Positions 34,426 through 43,259 of a stretch of DNA of 43,412 nucleotides are shown here, in pieces. Origin of the DNA: BS150m-G50 sp964501185 [NCBI: uncultured Bacteroidia bacterium]. GTDB lineage: Bacteria; CAIWAD01; BS150m-G50. A program made the position numbers and the translations under genes. The notes below the pieces were generated by a model. The model was not told the DNA's origin. It did no database searches and was given only the letters and a program-made list of their open reading frames with translations. The DNA is taken from assembly GCA_964501185.1 (NCBI GenBank), contig CAZCRT010000027.1, positions 1-43,412 of the forward strand. The letters are read 5' to 3'. Numbering within the stretch: the stretch's first letter is position 1; the number at the start of each line of letters is the position of its first letter.

Positions 34426-34483
34426 AACCGCTCTGCCTTGACTGTTTTGTTCTCCTGTCTGTCATTGCTGGAGGGATTTTGCC

Positions 34484-35653
34484 TTGATGCTGATACTAAT
34501 CGGCCTGGTTGTTGTAATTACCGCCTACAGTATGCGTGAATTCATACTGCACCAGAAAACCGTATTGCAGATACCAGTACGCATTCATGTCAACGGGACA
34601 CGTGGCAAGAGCAGTGTTGTACGCCTGATTGCAGGGGCATTGCGGGAGGGTGGTCTGTCCACCATTGCCAAAACGACCGGATCTGCCCCCCGTGTCATCA
34701 TGAAGGATGGCCTGGAAGTACCGATAACCCGCCCGCACGGTGCTAACATTATCGAGCAGATCAAGGTCATCCGCTACATTCTCAAACGCCGGCCGCATGT
34801 GATGGTAATCGAATGCATGGCGGTACAACCGGAGTATCAGTGGATCTGCGAGCACCAGATCGTTCACGCTACTATCGGTGTCATCACTAATGCCCGTCCT
34901 GATCACGTCCGTGAGATGGGGCCCACCCTCGAGAACATTACCCTTTCGCTCTGTAACACAGTTCCCCGTAAAGCGCCTACTTTCACTTCTGAACACCGTA
35001 TGTTACCGGTGATGCAGAAAGTGGCTGACAGAATGCAGAGCGATCTGCGGGAGGTAGATGAGAATCAGGTTACAGATGAAGAAATGCATCGTTTCGGTCA
35101 TCTGGAGCACAAGGAAAATGTAGCAATCGCACTTGCAGTTGCAGCTGAGCTCGATATCGACCGCGAGACTGCCCTCAAGGGGATGTACGCCTCTGCCCCC
35201 GATATCGGTGCCCTCAAGGTGCACTGGCTTGAAAAGGATGAGAGCTCCTTCCGTTTTGTCAATGCCCTGGCTGCCAACGACCCTGAGTCTACATTTGCCA
35301 TCTGGCAGAAAGTGGAAAGCCTTTTCAGCGATCTGGGTACAAGGATTATTCTTCTGAACTCCCGTCATGACCGTCTGGAGCGTTCAAAGCAGCTGGTTGA
35401 AATGCTGACTGATATGGAGTTTGATCATCTGGTGCTCACCGGTGAAAGGGTGGATAAGGTGATCAACTATTGCTACCACTGGGAGATTCCTGAAAGTAAA
35501 GTACATAAAATGGACGCCATACATCTGGATGATGTTCTAAGTGGGCTGATGAAGCTTGCCGGTGAACATGGTACTCTGATGGCGATAGGTAACCACCATG
35601 GCGGGGGCGGTGAGATAGCCCACTTCCTGCGGGAAAGGAGCCGCACTGAATGA
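34484..35653 (+). CDS. pgsB: Poly-gamma-glutamate synthase subunit PgsB
   Basis: A 389-residue Mur-ligase-like amide ligase of typical PgsB/CapB length. TTG 34484 is eight bases after GGAGGG; the adjacent ATG 34487 is an alternative. An N-terminal membrane segment (about 2-16) is followed by the ATP loop NGTRGKSS (37-44), KTTGSAPRVI, VIECMAVQPEYQ, ITNARPDHVREMG, NSRHDRLERSKQLVEM and GNHHGGGGEIAHF. It activates a gamma-carboxylate with ATP and joins residues into a gamma-linked polymer. It overlaps pgsC (ATGA), so the two are coupled. Confidence 0.95.
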   Translation: MMLILIGLVVVITAYSMREFILHQKTVLQIPVRIHVNGTRGKSSVVRLIAGALREGGLSTIAKTTGSAPRVIMKDGLEVPITRPHGANIIEQIKVIRYILKRRPHVMVIECMAVQPEYQWICEHQIVHATIGVITNARPDHVREMGPTLENITLSLCNTVPRKAPTFTSEHRMLPVMQKVADRMQSDLREVDENQVTDEEMHRFGHLEHKENVAIALAVAAELDIDRETALKGMYASAPDIGALKVHWLEKDESSFRFVNALAANDPESTFAIWQKVESLFSDLGTRIILLNSRHDRLERSKQLVEMLTDMEFDHLVLTGERVDKVINYCYHWEIPESKVHKMDAIHLDDVLSGLMKLAGEHGTLMAIGNHHGGGGEIAHFLRERSRTE

Positions 35654-36111
35654 TTGAACTGGCAGTTGGACTGGGTGTCATACTCAGCATGATATTTTAC
35701 GAAGTGATCGGAGTTTCCGCTGGCGGTATCGTTGTGCCCGGCTACGTGGCGCTGCAGATGCATGCACCGGAAAGACTACTGGGGACTCTGATTGCCAGCC
35801 TGTTGACCTATGGGGTGCTCAAGCTGATTTCCCGTTTCATGTTTCTCTACGGGCGACGCCGGCTGGTGATGGCTATCCTTCTGGGATTTATTTTCGGTTA
35901 CCTCACCCGGCAGACATATTTCTGGAATGCTATCCCGATGGGATTTGAGGTTCACATGCAGGCAGTCGGATTCATTATCCCCGGTCTGATTGCGAACTGG
36001 ATGGAACGGCAGGGTGTTGTGAAAACAGTACTGGCATTGATTCTGACTGCATCCGCTGTACGTTTGCTGTTGATTGTTGTTACAGGAGGGCAGATCATTG
36101 GCAATGTATAA
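35650..36111 (+). CDS. pgsC: Poly-gamma-glutamate synthase membrane subunit PgsC
   Basis: A 153-residue integral membrane protein of the usual PgsC/CapC size with four to five helices. It starts with IELAVGLGVILSMIFYEVIG, then SAGGIVVPGYVALQ, the charged loop YGRRRLVMAI and GLIANWMERQG. PgsC forms the membrane complex with PgsB and is needed for polymer formation and translocation. Its ATG overlaps the pgsB stop and its end overlaps pgsW. Confidence 0.93.
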   Translation: MIELAVGLGVILSMIFYEVIGVSAGGIVVPGYVALQMHAPERLLGTLIASLLTYGVLKLISRFMFLYGRRRLVMAILLGFIFGYLTRQTYFWNAIPMGFEVHMQAVGFIIPGLIANWMERQGVVKTVLALILTASAVRLLLIVVTGGQIIGNV

Positions 36112-37219
36112 ACCGAGTCTCAAATCCACCCGGACTCTGGCAGTACTGGCGCTGGTGGTCTATCTGCTGTTTGCCTGGGTAGAGTATGCCAAGGTTCTGG
36201 TAGAACAACCGGACAGCGAAGAGAAGCTGGCTGCTTCTGAGTTGATGTACGAGGCGTTAGTAGCTATCAGAGATCATCGCCTGCCACAGGGAGTGGTTGT
36301 TGATGATATCAATGATCCGATTCAATCGACTCTGATGGGGCAGCAGAACACTCTGATCACAACTACTGCCGGTCAATTCGCAGCCAAGCTCACTACGATT
36401 AATCCTAATTTTGCCGCTGTTATGGTGGAAATGTATCTGCAGGCCGGGATTCGTTCAGGTGACCAGGTTGCCCTGGCAATGACCGGTTCCTTTCCCGCCA
36501 TGAATATTGCAGCGCTGGCAGCCTGTAAAGTACTGGAGCTGGATCCAGTAATAATCACATCTGTTTCCTCCTCCGGTTGGGGTGCGAATAATCCTGACTT
36601 TACCTGGTTGGATATGGAGACGCTCCTGAGGGAGAAGGGAATACTACCCTACAAATCGATAGCTGCAACTATTGGTGGCGGTGACGATATCGGCCGATCC
36701 CTGGCGCCACAGGGCAGGGAGTTGATTCTGGAGGCGGTCGAACGCAATGAGATTGCATTTATGGGTGATTCCAGTCTCTTCAGCAACATTGATCAACGCT
36801 ATCAAAGCTATATGGACCAGCTGGGGCCTACCGGATTTCACCTCTATGTTAATATTGGTGGTGGTGTTGCTTCCCTGGGGCATGTTGATAACGGTGAGCT
36901 GATCGGCGCCGGGCTGGCACAGAATCTGGGAATGGTGAACTTCCCACGCAAAGGGGTACTGCATCGTTTTGCCCGTAATGCCATTCCGGTTATCAATGTC
37001 CAGCAGATTGAAGAACTGGCGCATCGTTATGGTCTCTCAGTGGCACCTCCGACACTACCGGAACGTGGTGTGGGAGATCTGTTTCTGAGCGAGCAATACA
37101 ATCTGAAGCTGGCCTGGATGGCACTGGTTGTGATCACACTGCTGGTTTTCATCGTAATCAAGTTTGACGTTCATAAACACAAACTTGCCGACGAAGGAGT
37201 CAATCCTGATGAACTATAG
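36098..37219 (+). CDS. pgsW: Poly-gamma-glutamate system protein PgsW
   Basis: About 374 residues from TTG 36098, seven bases after GGAGGG; ATG 36104 and TTG 36074 are alternatives. It matches the family described as poly-gamma-glutamate system protein, found next to pgsB/pgsC in some bacteria. There is an N-terminal membrane helix (TLAVLALVVYLLFAWVEYA), a large periplasmic domain with Gly-rich motifs (VALAMTGSFPAMNIAALAAC, SSSGWGANNPDFTWLDME, ATIGGGDDIGRSL, NIGGGVASLGH) and a second helix near the C-terminus (LAWMALVVITLLVFIVIKF). The biochemical role is not established. Its presence marks this as the W-type polymer locus. Confidence 0.9.
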   Translation: MAMYKPSLKSTRTLAVLALVVYLLFAWVEYAKVLVEQPDSEEKLAASELMYEALVAIRDHRLPQGVVVDDINDPIQSTLMGQQNTLITTTAGQFAAKLTTINPNFAAVMVEMYLQAGIRSGDQVALAMTGSFPAMNIAALAACKVLELDPVIITSVSSSGWGANNPDFTWLDMETLLREKGILPYKSIAATIGGGDDIGRSLAPQGRELILEAVERNEIAFMGDSSLFSNIDQRYQSYMDQLGPTGFHLYVNIGGGVASLGHVDNGELIGAGLAQNLGMVNFPRKGVLHRFARNAIPVINVQQIEELAHRYGLSVAPPTLPERGVGDLFLSEQYNLKLAWMALVVITLLVFIVIKFDVHKHKLADEGVNPDEL

Positions 37220-37249
37220 CCGTCAGGAATGTGTAAGGGAGATGAAGAA

Positions 37250-38158
37250 ATGAAGAAGATCCCATTATCTATCTGCCTGCTGGTAGTTTTGCAGCTGGCC
37301 GCAGTTACAACTCCGCTGTTTGCTTCTGACTGGGTCAGACGTAGTGCTGTTGCTTTCGGGGAACGGGTTCGCCTTACTATCAGCGATAAGCACAAAATTT
37401 ACTACGAAGCATTACACACCAAGGATGTTCTTTTCGAGATTACCGGCCCGGCTACCATGCATATCATCACCCGGGTTGAGATTTCCGGCCAGAGTGGACG
37501 CGGTGATTATACTTATAAATGGCAGATGGATGATGAAGACTGGGTGCAGGTTACGCATTACGCGAAGCCCTCTGAGCAGGCCAGCCTTTATGGAACTTCT
37601 GAAATCAGTGTCAGTCGGCGAGATGTGGTTGAAGTATCGGAAGGTACTCATTACTATCGATTCCACCGGCCACAGAGTGAAAAGAGACGTCTCTTCTTCA
37701 GGATAACCACCAGGAAGCAGGATCCCCTGAAGCATGCTGACCTGACACCATTGCAACCGACAGAATTCGGTGATATCTGGCAGATAATTGTTCGGGAAAT
37801 TAACTACGACTACTATGTCGCCCGGTCGGGTGAGGAAATAGTACTGGATGTAGTCGGCCCCACTACCATCAAGGTAGTCAGCCGGCTGGATTATGATGCC
37901 ATGATGATGGGGGAGAAATCGTATCGGATCAAGGTTCATGAAGATGAACAGCTGAAGAACACCTATGCTGTTACTGCCAGACCTTCCAGCGTTGCCTACT
38001 ACGAAAACCAGAAAGGGCATATCCCGGGACGGGGTTCCAGTTTTTTTGTCAGCGTGCCTGAAGGTAAACACAGTTATCGGTTCGAGTTTGTTGACGGCAC
38101 TCAAACATCTCTGATGCGGTTTTATATTCCTCATTCAGATCTGGATCAGCGGCAATGA
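37250..38158 (+). CDS. Periplasmic protein with two tandem repeats of an unrecognised domain
   Basis: A 302-residue protein from ATG 37250 (GGGAG eight bases upstream); ATG 37229 is less likely. A signal peptide (IPLSICLLVVLQLAAVTTPLFA) precedes two similar domains of about 130 residues. Unit one has YYEALHTKDVLFEITGPATM ... HIITRVEI ... EGTHYYRFHRP ... LFFRITT. Unit two has YYVARSGEEIVLDVVGPTTI ... KVVSRLDY ... EGKHSYRFEFV ... LMRFYIP. Both are beta-rich. I recognise no named family. It lies between pgsW and an outer-membrane barrel and overlaps the latter by ATGA, so a role in handling or exporting the polymer through the periplasm is inferred. Confidence 0.75.
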   Translation: MKKIPLSICLLVVLQLAAVTTPLFASDWVRRSAVAFGERVRLTISDKHKIYYEALHTKDVLFEITGPATMHIITRVEISGQSGRGDYTYKWQMDDEDWVQVTHYAKPSEQASLYGTSEISVSRRDVVEVSEGTHYYRFHRPQSEKRRLFFRITTRKQDPLKHADLTPLQPTEFGDIWQIIVREINYDYYVARSGEEIVLDVVGPTTIKVVSRLDYDAMMMGEKSYRIKVHEDEQLKNTYAVTARPSSVAYYENQKGHIPGRGSSFFVSVPEGKHSYRFEFVDGTQTSLMRFYIPHSDLDQRQ

Positions 38159-39210
38159 GCAGCGTGAAATTCAGTAAACTGGTTTTCCTGTATCTGATTA
38201 TCCTGCTCTCTACCAGTGGAGCAGATGGCAGCTTGTTACTGCTTGCAGAACAGGGCACCGGCTGGGATGATAATTTCCTGCGGCTCTCAGAACCGGACCA
38301 GCAGCGTTTCGAGCGGGACGCCGGTTTCCAGGCTGATGCAGCTGCTATCGGCAGCTGGCGTCTTGAATCGCGGCTCTACCTGCGCTACTACCACAGTTTC
38401 AACAAGACCTGGCGTATAGCGCTTTCCGGAAATTATCGCTTCAATCAGTATCCCGGCAATTCCGTCAACAACTATCAGGCGGGAATGCTGGCTTCTGAAG
38501 TGCGGTATGGCCGCTATGACAGAATGAAACTCGAGTGGAACCATCTGCACGGTTTCTATCTGCGTGATTTTCATCATCCCTTTCGAGCCTGGGATTCAGC
38601 GGCCCGCTTCAATGGCAATACCATCTCACTGACCTGGCGCACTACCCGGTTGCCGTTTGTTACAATTACCCCTGGTGCGGGTTTGATGTATGAGCAGTAT
38701 GATGAGCCCTTTACCGCATATGACCTGATTGATAATTTCGCCGGTCTCGATCTGGAGAGCGAGTATGCCGGTGTCACCGGCCAGCTGCGTTATCAGATTC
38801 ACCTGCGGAACAATATCGGTTTCGATGAAACTGCTGTCGGATATGAAACCAGCCTGGACAGCGAAGGTGGGGACGCCACCGCCCGGGAACATGAATGGCG
38901 GGTGCAATTCACCCACGCACCGGAGCGCCGCTGGCTGAAGGATGTCACACTTTACTGGCGAATGCGCCATCGTATCTACCTGACCGACAGTAATGGCCTG
39001 CAGGATCCGGTGCATGCCGGACGTATCGATCGTCGTCAATACCTGTTTTGCGAACTGGAGTTTCCCCTGGTGGCCGGTTTCACACTGGAAGCAGGCTGGC
39101 AGCGGGAGTGGCGTCAGACAGATGCAGACTGGCTTTACCTGAGTGACTACAAGGATTACACCAATAACCGCAACTGGCTCAATCTGAAGTATCGCTGGTA
39201 TAGAAAGTAG
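38155..39210 (+). CDS. Outer-membrane beta-barrel protein of the polymer locus
   Basis: A 351-residue protein with a signal peptide (LVFLYLIILLSTSGADG). Most of the chain is amphipathic strands with aromatic ends (WRLESRLYLRYYHSFNKTWR, WRIALSGNYRFNQY, FTLEAGWQREWRQ) and it ends in NLKYRWYRK, like a closing barrel strand. I estimate 14-16 strands. No database family comes to mind. Its start overlaps the stop of the tandem-repeat protein, so both belong to the pgs operon. A channel for the polymer across the outer membrane is a reasonable inference. No operon gene follows closely. Confidence 0.7.
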   Translation: MSSVKFSKLVFLYLIILLSTSGADGSLLLLAEQGTGWDDNFLRLSEPDQQRFERDAGFQADAAAIGSWRLESRLYLRYYHSFNKTWRIALSGNYRFNQYPGNSVNNYQAGMLASEVRYGRYDRMKLEWNHLHGFYLRDFHHPFRAWDSAARFNGNTISLTWRTTRLPFVTITPGAGLMYEQYDEPFTAYDLIDNFAGLDLESEYAGVTGQLRYQIHLRNNIGFDETAVGYETSLDSEGGDATAREHEWRVQFTHAPERRWLKDVTLYWRMRHRIYLTDSNGLQDPVHAGRIDRRQYLFCELEFPLVAGFTLEAGWQREWRQTDADWLYLSDYKDYTNNRNWLNLKYRWYRK

Positions 39211-39279
39211 GCTGACTGGCGTCCAGATCCCTGTCTGCTGATTTGTGATTGAAACAATGCCACCGTAGATTATCTTCAG

Positions 39280-40704
39280 ATGAAAACACCATTACTCCTG
39301 ATACTCCTCCCCACACTGTTGCTGGCACGACCACCGCGCAGTCTGCTGCCTGTAGCTGTCGACAGCGAAGTTCAGCTGAAGCAACTACAGGAAGTAATGA
39401 ATGATACCTCCTCCTTTCCTGCTGATAGAATCTCCCCCGGTGGTAATTTCCGTGTGCATTATCATACAGATGGACAACACAGTGCCACTTCCACCTTTGT
39501 GGACAGTGTCTGCCTGGTAGCCGAGCAGGTGCTGCTGGTGGAAAGTGGAACGATGGGGTATCTGGAAGCACCCCGCTGGGCTGACGGAATGTATCACATT
39601 TATCTCCAGAATCTGTCCAGCATGTTTGGCTACACGCAACCGACAGAAGCTGTCAACTACAGTGATCCCGGAGGGCCACAGTACAGCCGGCTGATTCTGG
39701 ACAATGACTATCCCGAGGAACTGTTTGAAATGCCTCCACAGGAATCACTGCGGATTACACTGGCGCATGAGTACTTTCACGCAATTCAGCTGGGTCTCTT
39801 CGACTGTACCGGGCAACGGTGGTTCATGGAACTTACCGCCACCTGGATGGAAGATCAGGTCTACGGGCAGATTGATGACTGGTTCCGTTATCTGCCGGCA
39901 TATTTGAACAGCCTCGATCAATCGATGCGGTTATCCAATGGCCAGCGGGAATATGGTATGGCACTCTGGGCACACTACCTGACACAACGCTTCGGAACCA
40001 TCCTGCTGCTGGATGCCTGGTACCAGGGAGCGGCAACCCGTGGTGATCTGATGACAATCTGTCAGGAACTGGCTCCGGAAGACAGCTGGGAGCTGTTTAC
40101 ACAGTTTCAGTTGTGGAATATGCTGACCGCTGAGCGTGCACAGCCCACTCTGGGCTACCTGGAAGCGCAGCTGTTTCCTGCAGCCCCTGTCCTGTTCCTG
40201 AGCGGCACCGGTCTCTACGAGACTGAGGAGCTGGCGCTAAGCGCGCTGGCGGTGGACAGGCCTGTTTATGCTGAGTTGACAGTATCCGTGGGAAGCACCT
40301 GGTTGATGGATCGGCGCAACGGCAGCCATCAGAGCCTCTGTTGTGGTCAGTCTGTGACCACCGGACTGGATGAAGAGAAAGTACTGCTGCATGCTGTTGC
40401 TGCCGGAGGGGCGAACTCTATGGCACTGACTCTGGAACCGTTGCAGGCACTGCAGGATGGCCAGATATCGCTCTTCAATATCTATCCCAATCCTGCTGTT
40501 GAAAACGCTCAGCTGAACCTGTACGCACTGGAACCCCTACAGAGCGAACTGCATCTCTACGATCTGCTCGGTCGCCGTTTATTGACACTTCCGGTTAGCG
40601 GAGCAGGGGAGTTCTCAATGACGCTGCCACTTTCTGAGTATCCGGCCGGAGTGTATGTGCTGGAACTGGATGGCAATCATAGAAGAGTACTACGCTTGTA
40701 TTAG
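39280..40704 (+). CDS. Secreted metalloprotease with C-terminal sorting domain
   Basis: A 474-residue exported protein (signal peptide MKTPLLLILLPTLLLA). The zinc site HEYFH is at residues 163-167, with downstream candidate ligand E184 in the WFMELTATWMED segment; this layout resembles the MXAN_6640-type family of putative metalloproteases. Residues about 395-474 are a Por/T9SS-type sorting domain (FNIYPNPAVENAQLNLYAL ... LHLYDLLGRRLLTLPV ... YPAGVYVLELDG). It would be secreted across the outer membrane and attached or released. A copy of its last codons lies just after the stop (40724-40792). Confidence 0.85.
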   Translation: MKTPLLLILLPTLLLARPPRSLLPVAVDSEVQLKQLQEVMNDTSSFPADRISPGGNFRVHYHTDGQHSATSTFVDSVCLVAEQVLLVESGTMGYLEAPRWADGMYHIYLQNLSSMFGYTQPTEAVNYSDPGGPQYSRLILDNDYPEELFEMPPQESLRITLAHEYFHAIQLGLFDCTGQRWFMELTATWMEDQVYGQIDDWFRYLPAYLNSLDQSMRLSNGQREYGMALWAHYLTQRFGTILLLDAWYQGAATRGDLMTICQELAPEDSWELFTQFQLWNMLTAERAQPTLGYLEAQLFPAAPVLFLSGTGLYETEELALSALAVDRPVYAELTVSVGSTWLMDRRNGSHQSLCCGQSVTTGLDEEKVLLHAVAAGGANSMALTLEPLQALQDGQISLFNIYPNPAVENAQLNLYALEPLQSELHLYDLLGRRLLTLPVSGAGEFSMTLPLSEYPAGVYVLELDGNHRRVLRLY

Positions 40705-40723
40705 CAGGTGCGCTTTTCTATTG

Positions 40724-40792
40724 CCGGCCGGAATGTATGTGATACAATTGGACGACACATACAGACGTGTGATACATCTTCCTCTCAATTAA
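40724..40792 (+). pseudogene. Orphan duplicate of a sorting-domain tail
   Basis: Twenty bases after the metalloprotease stop, the sequence encodes PAGMYVIQLDDTYRRVIHL and stops at TAA 40790-40792. It parallels the true tail of the protease, PAGVYVLELDGNHRRVLRLY. The upstream half of the domain is missing and there is no start codon of its own. It looks like the 3' remnant of a duplicated or deleted neighbour gene. Confidence 0.7.
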
Positions 40793-41843
40793 TCGAGATC
40801 ACCCGGTAGCAACGAACCGGTACGCCACTTATTCCGAAATCCAGCATGTAATTGGCTTCAGTAGTACCTAACTCGCTGAAGGTGGTGAATTCCGGTGTCA
40901 GGCTGTACTCGACCCGATACTCATCTGCATAAGCTGCAGGTGACCAGGATAGCAGCACCGTACTACCGTCACAGGTGATTTCCAGATCATCTACCGGTTC
41001 CGGTGGCAGGTCACCCGTGGGGTGATTGGTCTCATACATACGGGAATAGATGCTGGCGATGGTAAAATTCTCCGGTGGTGGTGAATTGGCCAGTTGACGG
41101 GAACTTATCTGCGCAGCGATACCGCGGTCTTCCATCAGGAAATAGTAGGTACGGATGTAATCTACTTCAAGCGGGTAGTAAGTGCCATCGTGGAAAAGGT
41201 CTACCGCGATATCGTAGGAAGCAAGTTCCTGAACCCGCAGGCAGTCACCGAAACCGAGCTGGTCCAGATTGATCAGGCCGTAGCCATCTGCAGTCGCCTG
41301 TGCATTGTAGATAATACGTGTGGGATACCACTCACCCATGCTGTACATCTGGGTATAGAAAGTGGTGCTGGCTGACCAGCTGTCGCCAAACTGGATCGGA
41401 TCGGGGAAATCAACCATCTCCGGTTCAAAAGGAGTGGATGGTTCCAGTGAACAGAAAACCTCGTCGTAAAAACCGTAATTGATCCTGCCGAAACCGGGAT
41501 CCTGTGTCAGGAACATCCAGGCCTGGTCGCCAGTGAGATCGTCAGTCTTGCGCTCAGCCATCTCCGCTGTTGGAAATTCTCCATTGTGCCCATCCGCAGC
41601 AGGATCTACATATTCAAAAATCATGGTCCGGTCAGTCGGGCCATCAGTGAAGTCCCAGAGCTGTGAACCACCGGGTGTTCCATAGTCGGCGGTGCTGACC
41701 GAAACCTCAGTACCACTGTAATTGGCCTGTACTCGATAATACTGTCCGATAGCGTTGAACATATCCTGCGAGGTGATAGTTATCTGGGCAAAGGCTGGAA
41801 GAGTTGCAAAACCGAGCAGGCCTGTAATGAGCAGTTTCTTCAT
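40785..41843 (-). CDS. Secreted protein with C-terminal fibronectin-III-like domain
   Basis: A 352-residue protein on the minus strand. ATG at 41843 has GAAGGAG upstream and begins a signal peptide (MKKLLITGLLGFATLPAFA); an earlier ATG at 41885 would put a charged stretch before it. The body (about 20-260) is beta-rich without recognised motifs (GTPGGSQLWDFTDGPTDR, QFGDSWSASTTFYTQMY, DQLGFGDCLRVQELASYDIA). Residues about 275-352 look like a fibronectin type III module (PEPVDDLEITCDGSTVLLSW). No sorting tail is present. It is convergent with the protease and its 3' end overlaps the orphan tail. Confidence 0.75.
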   Translation of the reverse strand: MKKLLITGLLGFATLPAFAQITITSQDMFNAIGQYYRVQANYSGTEVSVSTADYGTPGGSQLWDFTDGPTDRTMIFEYVDPAADGHNGEFPTAEMAERKTDDLTGDQAWMFLTQDPGFGRINYGFYDEVFCSLEPSTPFEPEMVDFPDPIQFGDSWSASTTFYTQMYSMGEWYPTRIIYNAQATADGYGLINLDQLGFGDCLRVQELASYDIAVDLFHDGTYYPLEVDYIRTYYFLMEDRGIAAQISSRQLANSPPPENFTIASIYSRMYETNHPTGDLPPEPVDDLEITCDGSTVLLSWSPAAYADEYRVEYSLTPEFTTFSELGTTEANYMLDFGISGVPVRCYRVISIN

Positions 41844-41942
41844 CGGGGACTCCTTCTTGGGCACAGAGTAATAAATCTCGGGCATACATTAGAAATACGG
41901 GCGAAGTAAATTGATACTGTTCTCAAGTAGATTTAAATATGT

Positions 41943-41970
41943 TTTATATATAACTCATATAATCAAACAA
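41943..41970 (-). promoter_or_regulatory. Possible promoter for the minus-strand gene
   Basis: On the minus strand TTGTTT (41970-41965) and TATAAA (41948-41943) are 16 bases apart in a very AT-rich gap. This would give a leader of about 90 bases. The match is fair. Confidence 0.35.
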
Positions 41971-41989
41971 TACAAGAGATATTGGCTAT

Positions 41990-42003
41990 GGGGATATATC
42001 CCC
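41990..42003. promoter_or_regulatory. Perfect 14-bp palindrome GGGGATATATCCCC
   Basis: This GC-flanked palindrome stands out in the AT-rich gap between the divergent minus-strand gene and tadA. It is suited to bind a dimeric regulator acting on either gene. No other copy was noticed in the window. Confidence 0.4.
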
Positions 42004-42126
42004 GAAAGAAGATGTTTGATAGTATGTAGAAAATGTTTGCAATTGTAGAACAGTTACCTTTATTGAATCCCTGATTTACGAAAGAGTAATCAGCAGTAAG
42101 ACGCACTCTAATTAAAGAGTAGACCA

Positions 42127-42651
42127 ATGCAGATTGACGACAATTTCTGGATGCAATATGCCCTGAAGGAAGCAGAGGAAGCTTACCGGAAAGGGGAAGT
42201 ACCGGTTGGTGCAGTGGTTGTGCAGGAAAACACAATCATCGGACGGGGTCACAACAGTGTGGAAACGCTGAACGACCCGACCGCACATGCCGAGATGCTG
42301 GCGATCACTGCCGCTGCAGAAACACTCCAGTCCTGGCGGCTGAACGAGGCACGCCTGTATGTAACACTTGAACCCTGCAATATGTGTGCTGGAGCGGCCG
42401 TTCTGGCCCGTCTGCAACAGATTGTCTTTGGCGCCTGGGATCCGAAAGCGGGTGCCTGTGGCACATTGTCGAATGTCACACAGGATAGCAGGCTCAACCA
42501 TCAGGTTGAGATCATACCGGGTGTTATGGAATCGGAGTGCAGCGAGCTGTTGAAGCGCTTTTTCCGTCTTTTACGGGAACAGCGCGCAGCTGCAAAGCAG
42601 AATGGTGCAGCAACTGGCGATCAGCAGGAATCTTCAGATTCTGTTGAATAG
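42127..42651 (+). CDS. tadA: tRNA-specific adenosine deaminase
   Basis: A 174-residue zinc deaminase that converts A34 to inosine in tRNA-Arg(ACG), allowing one tRNA to read three codons. The active site is complete: H54-A-E56 and P-C84-N-M-C87 (TLEPCNMCAGA). VPVGAVVVQENTIIGRGHN and AHAEMLAI match the family closely. The Ala/Gln/Ser-rich C-terminal tail (about 155-174) is an extra. It has its own upstream region. Confidence 0.95.
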   Translation: MQIDDNFWMQYALKEAEEAYRKGEVPVGAVVVQENTIIGRGHNSVETLNDPTAHAEMLAITAAAETLQSWRLNEARLYVTLEPCNMCAGAAVLARLQQIVFGAWDPKAGACGTLSNVTQDSRLNHQVEIIPGVMESECSELLKRFFRLLREQRAAAKQNGAATGDQQESSDSVE

Positions 42652-42756
42652 CCCGGGACAGTTTTCCCTGAAACAATCCACTTCCAGCAATCACCGGATG
42701 TCATCTGGAAACAACTGAGATTTATGTTCTACAATTTCAATAAAAAGGAGAAAACG

Positions 42757-43233
42757 ATGAAAAGAGTAACTAATCTGGTTATCGGTTTTGTTGCAGGGGT
42801 ATTACTGCTGGGTATTATCGGCTGGTCCATGATGCCTGGCATGATGCTGAAAGAGTATAGCAGCCCTTTCACTGTGGAAGAAACCGTTGCCATGATTGAA
42901 CAGAATGCGGTAGATGCCGGCTGGGTTGTTGCCAGCACCAAGAATCTGCATAAATCGGTAAAAAAACATGGCGGTTTTGATCTCGAACCTGTCGTTCTGG
43001 TTAACCTCTGTCAGGCGGAACATGCCTACAACATCCTGCGGGAGGATGATAACACGGTAGTTTCAGTGATGATGCCCTGTACGATCAGTGTCTACCGGAA
43101 ATCGGATGGAAATACTTATGTCGGTACGATGAATGCCGGTCTACTGGGCAAGATGTTCGGTGGTACTGTTGCCCGGGTAATGGGTGGCGATGTCGCACGG
43201 GATCAGCAGAGTTTTATTGAATTCGTAAACTAG
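42757..43233 (+). CDS. DUF302-family membrane-anchored protein
   Basis: A 158-residue protein from ATG 42757, with AAGGAG upstream; ATG 42724 is in frame but poorly placed. One N-terminal membrane helix (about 6-26, LVIGFVAGVLLLGIIGW) is followed by a DUF302-like domain: SPFTVEETVAMIEQNAVDAG, GWVVAST, VVLVNLCQAEHAYNILRE and VSVMMPCTISVYRKSDG. The Cys in LCQA and in MPCTISVY are typical of the family. The function of DUF302 is not known. Confidence 0.85.
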   Translation: MKRVTNLVIGFVAGVLLLGIIGWSMMPGMMLKEYSSPFTVEETVAMIEQNAVDAGWVVASTKNLHKSVKKHGGFDLEPVVLVNLCQAEHAYNILREDDNTVVSVMMPCTISVYRKSDGNTYVGTMNAGLLGKMFGGTVARVMGGDVARDQQSFIEFVN

Positions 43234-43259
43234 AAGCCTGTTGAGCTGGAATAACTGGC

